In this document: positions 6,412-11,576 of the stretch, one piece after another
Layout of the letters: every line of letters starts with the position of its first letter
How positions within the stretch are numbered: the first letter of the stretch is position 1
Source: an uncultured Saprospiraceae bacterium
Lineage (GTDB): Bacteria > Bacteroidota > Bacteroidia > Chitinophagales > Saprospiraceae
Reading direction: 5' to 3'
Assembly: GCA_938033975.1 (NCBI GenBank)
Contig: CALHKJ010000323.1
Coordinates: 1-11,576, forward strand
Length of the DNA: 11,576 nt
Position numbers and translations under genes: made by a program
The notes under the pieces: model-generated
Databases searched by the model: none
Seen by the model: only the letters and a program-made list of their open reading frames with translations
What the model was told of the DNA's origin: nothing

Positions 6412-6436
6412 GTCATATATAATTTATTTATATATG

Positions 6437-6448
6437 AGTACATGTACT
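6437..6448. promoter_or_regulatory. 12-bp palindrome AGTACATGTACT
   Basis: A perfect palindrome about 80 bases before the second ArsR-type gene, just upstream of its shared element. It is a candidate dimer-binding site; its sequence is not repeated exactly elsewhere in the window. Confidence 0.35.
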
Positions 6449-6502
6449 GAAAAGTTGTAAGGTATTTTAGTAATTTTCAATTAGGTGAATAACCCGATGT
6501 TG

Positions 6503-6544
6503 CGTAAGTGTAATCTAATATTGTAATCAGTATATACACTTACG
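6503..6544. repeat. 10-bp perfect inverted repeat CGTAAGTGTA
   Basis: CGTAAGTGTA (6503-6512) is exactly complementary to TACACTTACG (6535-6544), with 22 bases between. It sits midway between the second ArsR-type gene and the 3' end of the two-component operon. No T-run follows, so a terminator role is doubtful. Its left arm matches bases beside the palindrome at 1890-1901 (TTGCGT then AAGTG). Confidence 0.5.
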
Positions 6545-6618
6545 AGGCCCTAAATACAGTAGATTCAGAGATATTTAACAGCAGACTTGTTAAATGTGAT
6601 TTTTATGATTGGGATAAA

Positions 6619-6646
6619 GCTTAATCAAATTGGGTGTTGATTAAGC
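6619..6646 (-). terminator. Probable terminator of the two-component operon
   Basis: GCTTAATCA (6619-6627) pairs with TGATTAAGC (6638-6646) around a 10-base loop, 44 bases past the response regulator stop. On the minus strand three T residues follow the stem; on the plus strand ATTTTT follows. The stem is AT-rich, so strength is uncertain. Confidence 0.5.
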
Positions 6647-6689
6647 ATTTTTACGGGAGCTTTGAAGTGAGGTGTAGCGGGCAATTATT

Positions 6690-7355
6690 TTAGGATGCTG
6701 AAGAAATTTTTGACGAAACTATGTTGTTTTCGAGAGCATATCTGACAAGTCCAATGCTATTTTTAACATCCAACTTGCTGATCATATTCCTCTTGTGAGA
6801 TTCAACTGTCCTAGGACTAATAAATAAAGTTTCGGATATCTCTTGGTTAGACATTTCTTCAACAACAAGCTTGAGTATTTCTATTTCACGATCTGTGAGT
6901 ATGTTATTAGAGTCCGAAGCTGAACTTCCATTATTAGGTTGCTTAACTCGTTGAATCAAACTTCTCATCACAGTTTCATTATAGTAATATTGTCCTGCAA
7001 CTACTTTTTCAATAGCCTTTTTTAATTCTTCTACTCCTGCATCTTTGAGAAGATAACCTTTGGCTCCATTCTCAATCATTTGAATAATATATTCTTCTTC
7101 GTGGTGCATTGACAATCCAAGAATGAGTAGATTCTCATTTTGACTTAAGAGTTTGTTTGTCAAATCAATTCCGTTTTCTTCACCTAATGAAATATCCATT
7201 AGTAAAACATCCGGGGGATTAGAGTTTAATTTGTCAAGAGTTGCTTTACTGTCTTCAGCAGTCCAGAGTACTTGGTAACCTTCTGTAGCATTCAGAATAT
7301 ATGCAATGCCATCTCTGAACATCTTGTGATCATCAACTATAGCTATTTTAATCAT
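6690..7355 (-). CDS. NarL/FixJ-family response regulator
   Basis: The 221-residue protein has an N-terminal receiver (1-120) with Asp8-Asp9, phospho-acceptor Asp54, Ser82 and Lys104, and a C-terminal LuxR-type helix-turn-helix (about 153-212) starting LTDREIEIL and containing SPRTVESHKRN. Phosphorylation should promote dimerisation and DNA binding. Its ATG overlaps the kinase stop by four bases (ATGA), so the pair is co-translated and cognate. The target genes are not evident; the divergent CheB/CheR/PAS gene and the kinase promoter are nearby candidates. All key residues are present and the length is typical of the family. Confidence 0.95.
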   Translation of the reverse strand: MIKIAIVDDHKMFRDGIAYILNATEGYQVLWTAEDSKATLDKLNSNPPDVLLMDISLGEENGIDLTNKLLSQNENLLILGLSMHHEEEYIIQMIENGAKGYLLKDAGVEELKKAIEKVVAGQYYYNETVMRSLIQRVKQPNNGSSASDSNNILTDREIEILKLVVEEMSNQEISETLFISPRTVESHKRNMISKLDVKNSIGLVRYALENNIVSSKISSAS

Positions 7356-8335
7356 GGTTGTGTGTCAGGCTTTAATCTTATAAATGGGATTTTAATTAGG
7401 GCTTTAAACCCTTTATGTTTTGCAGTTGTTATTTTGAGTTCGCCATTCAAAGATGCCAAACGATTTTTTATGTTATATAGACCAATTCCATTACTTTTCT
7501 CAGATTTCGAGCTTCCTTTCCCGTCATCACTGACTTCTAGGACTATGAGTTTGTCTATAATCTTGAGTCTAATTTTTATTTCTTTACATTCAGCATGTTT
7601 TATAGAATTGTTGATTAGCTCTTGTATTATTCTATAAATGTTCAATGCATAGTTGTATTCTATGTCCTTATCTGATAAATCATTTTCAAAATGTACATAG
7701 ATAGACTGTGATTGGTTGACTCTTCTGATTAGTGTAGTTACTGCTGTGATAAGACCAAAATCCACAAGGGTGCTTGGCATAAGATCATGAGATAAACTAC
7801 GAAGGTCTGATGCGATATCTGATATCATGTGACTGATTCTCGAGATATCAGCTTTTAGTTCATTAGTCTCTATCTTACTATTGAGAAAGTCTAAGTGTAA
7901 TCTAACTGTAGAAATTGCTTGTCCAATTCCATCATGAATTTCTCGAGAAATTCTTCTCTTTTCATTTTCTTGACCAATTAGAAGTGACTGCGTGGCTCTG
8001 TCAAGTGCCTGACTTGTTATAGTATTGTCTGTGATATTAATGATGTATGAATCACCAATAACACGACCTTCAATATTTAGAAATTTGTCTTCAATTTTAA
8101 TGTCTTGAATCGAAATATTCTTCCATCCATTTTTGACAAAAGAATATAGTCGATTAAGCACCTGCATATTATCTATGTAATCTGTGAGACGTTGACCTTG
8201 AAGAGAGTCGTTCTCATCGATTGAAAGGTATGTCTTGGCTTTGGGGTTGATTTTTAGGATTTTGCAGTTGTGGTCCGTCCTTATGAAACCTACCGGTATG
8301 TGTTGTAGTATATCTATTTTGCTATCTGTCTGCAC
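7352..8335 (-). CDS. PAS-containing histidine kinase, NarX/DesK (HisKA_3) type
   Basis: The 327-residue cytoplasmic kinase has an N-terminal PAS-like domain (about 9-105), a HisKA_3 dimerisation domain with REIHDGIGQ (His134) and a GHKL ATPase domain with the N-box ELINNSIKHA (Asn243), DDGKG (270-274) and NGIGL (282-286). It has no membrane segment, so it senses an internal signal through PAS; whether a cofactor binds cannot be told. It should phosphorylate the overlapping NarL-type regulator. The only upstream start in frame is GTG at 8335-8333, because an in-frame TAA lies nine bases further up and the nearest ATG (8340-8338) is out of frame. A start at the first internal Met (residue 57) would cut the PAS domain, so GTG is preferred. 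Confidence 0.93.
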   Translation of the reverse strand: MQTDSKIDILQHIPVGFIRTDHNCKILKINPKAKTYLSIDENDSLQGQRLTDYIDNMQVLNRLYSFVKNGWKNISIQDIKIEDKFLNIEGRVIGDSYIINITDNTITSQALDRATQSLLIGQENEKRRISREIHDGIGQAISTVRLHLDFLNSKIETNELKADISRISHMISDIASDLRSLSHDLMPSTLVDFGLITAVTTLIRRVNQSQSIYVHFENDLSDKDIEYNYALNIYRIIQELINNSIKHAECKEIKIRLKIIDKLIVLEVSDDGKGSSKSEKSNGIGLYNIKNRLASLNGELKITTAKHKGFKALIKIPFIRLKPDTQP

Positions 8336-8390
8336 CTCATCTTAGAGTTAGATTATTTATGAAGCTAATATATATAAAATATAAATATAT

Positions 8391-8398
8391 ATACAAAT
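8391..8398 (-). promoter_or_regulatory. Core of the shared upstream element, copy 3
   Basis: ATACAAAT (ATTTGTAT on the coding strand) lies 56 bases before the kinase start, inside an AT-rich tract. The same eight bases form the core of the 17-bp elements at 1778-1794 and 6395-6411. In such AT-rich DNA an 8-base match alone is weak evidence; the similar position is what makes it worth noting. Confidence 0.3.
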
Positions 8399-8481
8399 GA
8401 TATATCAAAAATTTATAATATGATATCTAAAATTATCGCTTATTTGGCTCATGAGCAGATTTTATGGGAAAAGCCATTAAT

Positions 8482-8535
8482 TTAAGTGACAAAATGTTAA
8501 ATGTACGTCATATCTTAAGTGCACACACGTACATT
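8482..8535 (+). promoter_or_regulatory. Repeat cluster upstream of CheB/CheR/PAS gene
   Basis: AATGTACGT (8500-8508) is the exact complement of ACGTACATT (8527-8535), a 9-bp inverted repeat with an 18-base spacer. Overlapping it, TTAAGTG occurs at 8482-8488 and 8515-8521, 33 bases (about three helical turns) apart. The cluster ends 24 bases before the start codon, where an operator or activator site would be expected. Confidence 0.45.
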
Positions 8536-8558
8536 AGTTGGGTATTTACCCTTAGATA

Positions 8559-11500
8559 ATGTCAAAAAATTCAATGAAAACTTCAAAAAATAAAAGTTCC
8601 GGAAACTTTTATGTTGTAGGTATAGGTACTTCAGCTGGTGGACTTAAGGCTTTACAGTCTTTTTTTAAGAATTGTCCAGATAACTCAGGCATGGCCTTTG
8701 TCGTAGTTCAGCATTTATCCCCTGATTATAAGAGTTTAATGCCTGAACTACTTGCCAAGCATACAAATATGCCTGTTGCCGAGGCTGAAGATCAAATTAA
8801 GGTAGTTCCAAATAATGTTTATCTGATTCCAGGAAAGAAAAACATTACCATCGAAGGAGGAAGACTAATCCTTGAAAATAGACCACCTACCAAACAATTA
8901 AATTTTTCAATTGATATATTTCTTGAGTCACTTGCCCTAGAAATGGGACACTTAGCTATTGGTGTCATTTTGTCTGGATCAGGCTCTGATGGAACGAAAG
9001 GAGCAAAAGCAATTAAAGAGGCTGGTGGAGCGGTCTTTACACAAACACCAGAGTCTAGTGGATTTGATGGCATGCCTCGTTCTGTTATTTCACACAATTT
9101 GGCAGATTATATTCTCCATGCTCAGGATATCATTGGAGAGATCATTCAGTATGTAAAGAATCCTCAATTTAATTATCTGATCTCCGGAACGGATCTCAGT
9201 CATAAGATGGAGTCCATAAATCGGATAATAAAAGTTGTAAAGGATAATACAGATATTGATTTTATGGGCTATAAGATGCCTACTATATTAAGAAGGACTG
9301 CCAAACGAATCAATATCAAGAAATGTCTTACCATAGAAGAATATATTGATTTACTATATAAAGACAAAGGTGAAGCTTCGGCTTTGGCTCAAGAATATTT
9401 GATTGGTGTTACGACATTTTTTAGAAATCCAGTTGTATTTGATTATCTAAAAGAATCGGTAATTCCATCAATTGTAGAAACTGCATTGGAGGAAGAACGA
9501 GATATCAAGATGTGGGTCATTGCTTGTTCTACAGGAGAAGAGGTCTATTCTTTAGGAATACTTTTAGAAGAGTACTTAAAGAAAATTGACAAACCAATTA
9601 ACTATAAAATTTATGCAACAGATATTGACGAGGATGCAATATACAAGGCATCTAAAGGGACCTACAGCGCAACTGATGTAAAAAGTATCGATCGCGATTT
9701 ATTGTTGAAGTATTTTGAAAGCACACCTGATGGTTATAAAATCTCCCTTGAAATTAGGCAGAAGGTTATTTTTTCGAAGCACAATGTAGTTTATAATCCA
9801 CCTTTCAGTAAGATGGATTTTGTTAGTTGTCGGAATCTGTTAATATATTTTGATACAGACAATAAAACGAAGACAATGAACTCGATTAAATATTCTTTGA
9901 ATCCAGAAGGATATTTGTTGTTGGGAGATTCCGAAACTCCTGGTGTTTTTGATAAGTCTTTTATTGCAATCAATACAAAATTTAGAGTGTATAAGAATAA
10001 AGGAATTTCCACCTTTATTCCATCGGATTTAAAAAATTGGACGCTTGATAAAAATATTAAGACTCAGGCGAAAGGAAGGAGAAAGGTTATTTCAATTGAC
10101 GAGATTGTAAATAAGGCTTTTCACAACAAGATATTAGATGAGTTCAAATGTGCATGTATTTGCATAAATGAGAACCTTGATATAATTCATGCAGTAGGTA
10201 AACTTAAGAGATATATTAATATTCCTGATGAAGGATTTAGCAATAGTATATCAAAAATTTTACCTGACAATGTACTAATTCCTATCCAATCAGGAATTCG
10301 AAAACTTGAGAGAGAAAAGGTAAATGATGTTGTTAAAAATGTCAGGATTGAATTAGATGATAAACAAGTTTTATTAAAAGTACAGATAGAGCAAATTTCA
10401 CTTGAAAATTATTTTACAAGTACTTATCTAATTACTTTTTTAGAGGTAGGATCAACACCTATTCCAAAAGGAATTAGTACGAAAGATTCGGGGCTATCAA
10501 TAGAAGAAATTAGGATTCTAAAAGAAGCGCTAAAGGAAACTAAAGAAAATTTGCAACTTACCATTGAAGAACTTGAAACTTCAAATGAAGAAATGCAGGC
10601 TACCAATGAAGAGTTACTTGCTGCAAATGAAGAATTACAAAGTACCAACGAAGAGTTACAATCAGTAAACGAAGAATTGCATACTGTAAATGCCGAACTT
10701 CAAGAAAAAAATACCACCTTATTGGAGGTTAACAGTGATATCGAAAATCTATTTTCTAATGTTCAGATTGGTACCCTTTTCCTTGATGATGAGAACAAAA
10801 TAAGAAGCTATACACCAAAAATATATGATCATTTTAATTTCAGAGAAGGAGATGTAGGAAGATCTATCTCTTTGTATTCTGGCGCCTCAATCTTGGGTTC
10901 CGATCTGGCCAAGTATGCCAAAGAGGTTAAAAGAACTGGAATAAAAAAACAGCTTGAGGTTCAACATCCTAATGGCTCATGGTATTGGATTGAAGTTTTC
11001 CCTTATTTGGATTCAACAAAAAAGATAAAAGGAGCAACTGTCAATTTCATCAATATTAATAAACTGCGAACGCAATCAGATGAAATTCAAAGGTTGTATC
11101 AATTTCTGAATAAGCTTACTGACAACTCTCCAGCTCTAATTAGTATATATGACTTTGAGGAAAAGAAACGAGTATTTGTTCAAGGTAATCCAGAAGGACT
11201 ATTTGGAATATCAAAGCAACAAATTTTGGATGGTTATGATTTAGATGAGATTTTTGTTGGTGAGGATTCAGAATCACTAAATTCTCATTTCGAAAAATTA
11301 TTGAAGTCAAAAGGAGAGCATGTTGTATCTAAGTTTTTAACCAGACACATTGGTTCAGGAGATAAATCCGCTTTCCGACGCACATTAGGTATTCCGGATA
11401 CTGCGTTTATCGTTGGGCATTTAGGAAGGCTAACCAAGGAGAAAAACATACCATTCTTGATGCGTGCTGTGGCTGAATTTATAAAACATGCAGATCCAAA

Positions 11501-11576
11501 TCTGGATATTCGCATGGTTATTTTTGGGGATGGACCAGTCCGCGCTGAAATCAGTGCGTTTTTCGAAAATCAAGGT
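8559..11576 (+). CDS. CheB-CheR fusion with coiled coil and two PAS domains, 3' partial
   Basis: The frame is open for 1006 codons with no stop. A CheB methylesterase domain (about 17-200) has the triad Ser25 (GTSAGG), His52 (VVVQH) and Asp144 (LSGSGSDGT). A CheR methyltransferase domain (about 205-495) has YLIGVTTFFRNP (280-291), TGEEVYS (325-331) and CRNLLIYF (424-431), the SAM-site motifs. A heptad coiled coil follows (669-717), then two PAS domains (about 727-835 and 850-935). Such soluble CheB-CheR-PAS proteins are sensory regulators, usually not tied to a chemotaxis cluster; none is present here. ATG 8559 is preferred because an in-frame TAG lies three bases upstream of it. From about residue 935 the protein no longer matches this family: it reads as a glycosyltransferase fragment, described separately. 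The true C-terminus is therefore unknown. Confidence 0.9.
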   Translation, partial: MSKNSMKTSKNKSSGNFYVVGIGTSAGGLKALQSFFKNCPDNSGMAFVVVQHLSPDYKSLMPELLAKHTNMPVAEAEDQIKVVPNNVYLIPGKKNITIEGGRLILENRPPTKQLNFSIDIFLESLALEMGHLAIGVILSGSGSDGTKGAKAIKEAGGAVFTQTPESSGFDGMPRSVISHNLADYILHAQDIIGEIIQYVKNPQFNYLISGTDLSHKMESINRIIKVVKDNTDIDFMGYKMPTILRRTAKRINIKKCLTIEEYIDLLYKDKGEASALAQEYLIGVTTFFRNPVVFDYLKESVIPSIVETALEEERDIKMWVIACSTGEEVYSLGILLEEYLKKIDKPINYKIYATDIDEDAIYKASKGTYSATDVKSIDRDLLLKYFESTPDGYKISLEIRQKVIFSKHNVVYNPPFSKMDFVSCRNLLIYFDTDNKTKTMNSIKYSLNPEGYLLLGDSETPGVFDKSFIAINTKFRVYKNKGISTFIPSDLKNWTLDKNIKTQAKGRRKVISIDEIVNKAFHNKILDEFKCACICINENLDIIHAVGKLKRYINIPDEGFSNSISKILPDNVLIPIQSGIRKLEREKVNDVVKNVRIELDDKQVLLKVQIEQISLENYFTSTYLITFLEVGSTPIPKGISTKDSGLSIEEIRILKEALKETKENLQLTIEELETSNEEMQATNEELLAANEELQSTNEELQSVNEELHTVNAELQEKNTTLLEVNSDIENLFSNVQIGTLFLDDENKIRSYTPKIYDHFNFREGDVGRSISLYSGASILGSDLAKYAKEVKRTGIKKQLEVQHPNGSWYWIEVFPYLDSTKKIKGATVNFININKLRTQSDEIQRLYQFLNKLTDNSPALISIYDFEEKKRVFVQGNPEGLFGISKQQILDGYDLDEIFVGEDSESLNSHFEKLLKSKGEHVVSKFLTRHIGSGDKSAFRRTLGIPDTAFIVGHLGRLTKEKNIPFLMRAVAEFIKHADPNLDIRMVIFGDGPVRAEISAFFENQG
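10563..10709 (+). repeat. 21-bp tandem units coding a NEEL-type heptad coiled coil
   Basis: Seven units of exactly 21 bases encode heptads such as NEELQST and NEELQSV (residues 669-717). They are diverged at third positions, so the repeat is old and kept for protein structure. This linker is characteristic of CheB/CheR/PAS fusions and should form a parallel coiled-coil dimer joining the enzyme and sensor parts. Confidence 0.85.
11361..11576 (+). other. In-frame glycosyltransferase (GT4-type) fragment, possibly chimeric
   Basis: About 70 codons in frame with the PAS protein read as the start of the C-terminal Rossmann domain of a GT-B glycosyltransferase: FRRTLGIP (939-946), VGHLGRLTKEKN (952-963), FLMRAV and FGDGP (989-993). 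GC is about 43% here against about 32% in the 220 bases before (hand count), and CGT/CGC arginine codons appear. The N-terminal half of a glycosyltransferase is missing. The fragment is either fused by recombination, a true fusion, or joined by mis-assembly at a contig end. Confidence 0.7.

Larger units (their letters stand above)
8336..8558. other. Divergent control region between kinase and CheB/CheR/PAS genes
   Basis: These 223 bases are very AT-rich near the kinase (8350-8430) and carry repeats near the CheB/CheR gene. GGGTA (8540-8544) and TACCC (8547-8551) could form a small hairpin just before that start codon. I see no gene here. Confidence 0.55.

Noticed and set aside
7272..7637. 121-codon plus-strand frame across the kinase/regulator overlap
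   Set aside because: It is the antisense shadow of two well-supported genes whose catalytic motifs are intact on the minus strand.
8559..10050. Chemotaxis cluster
   Set aside because: CheB and CheR domains are present only as the fused sensory protein; there is no CheA, CheW, CheY or methyl-accepting receptor in the window.
10563..10709. Evenly spaced 21-bp repeats suggestive of a CRISPR-like or minisatellite array
   Set aside because: The units are contiguous, in frame and diverged at third positions; they encode the known heptad linker of CheB/CheR/PAS proteins.
8819..11515. Short frames on both strands inside the CheB/CheR/PAS gene (for example 8819-9097, 8959-9156, 9791-10012, 10424-10648, 11285-11515)
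   Set aside because: All lie within the continuous 1006-codon plus-strand frame that carries the CheB, CheR and PAS motifs.

Overview
The window looks like a piece of a low-GC Bacteroidota chromosome, probably Cytophagales-like. The clues are AT-rich DNA, A-rich leaders with no clear Shine-Dalgarno sequence, an FSSC-type lipobox, ArsR proteins of a form common in that phylum, and a biliverdin phytochrome. The genus cannot be told from the sequence. Almost every gene is a sensor or regulator: this is a light/redox signalling island.

Layout. (1) Positions 1-148 hold the start of a lipoprotein gene on the minus strand, cut by the window edge. (2) 149-655 has no gene but holds several inverted and direct repeats and a terminator. 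(3) 656-1734, minus strand, is a three-gene operon: a small protein resembling only region 2 of an ECF sigma factor, an ArsR-type winged-helix protein, and an 83-residue protein of unknown function. (4) Divergent from it, 2081-5628, plus strand, is a tight operon: a bacteriophytochrome histidine kinase (PAS-GAF-PHY-HWE kinase-receiver), a stand-alone receiver protein, and a heme oxygenase that would make the biliverdin chromophore. It ends at a perfect palindromic terminator shared with (5) a second ArsR-type gene on the minus strand (5859-6359). (6) 6690-8335, minus strand, is a NarL-type two-component pair with overlapping genes. (7) From 8559 to the window end, plus strand, runs a CheB-CheR-coiled coil-PAS-PAS protein with no stop in the window.

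How the parts may work together (inference). The heme oxygenase supplies biliverdin, the phytochrome kinase signals to its own receiver and to the single-domain receiver, and no DNA-binding output is encoded in that operon. Plausible outputs are the two ArsR-like proteins and the sigma-region-2-like protein. Both ArsR operons carry the same 17-bp element about 40-60 bases before the start codon, and the two-component operon carries its 8-bp core at a similar place, so the minus-strand units may be co-regulated.

The main anomaly is at the right end. The CheB/CheR/PAS frame runs into about 70 residues that read as the C-terminal domain of a family-4-type glycosyltransferase. The junction lies near 11355-11370, and GC rises from about 32% to about 43% (hand count). 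This could be a true fusion, a recombination, or a chimeric contig end; the last is the first thing to exclude.
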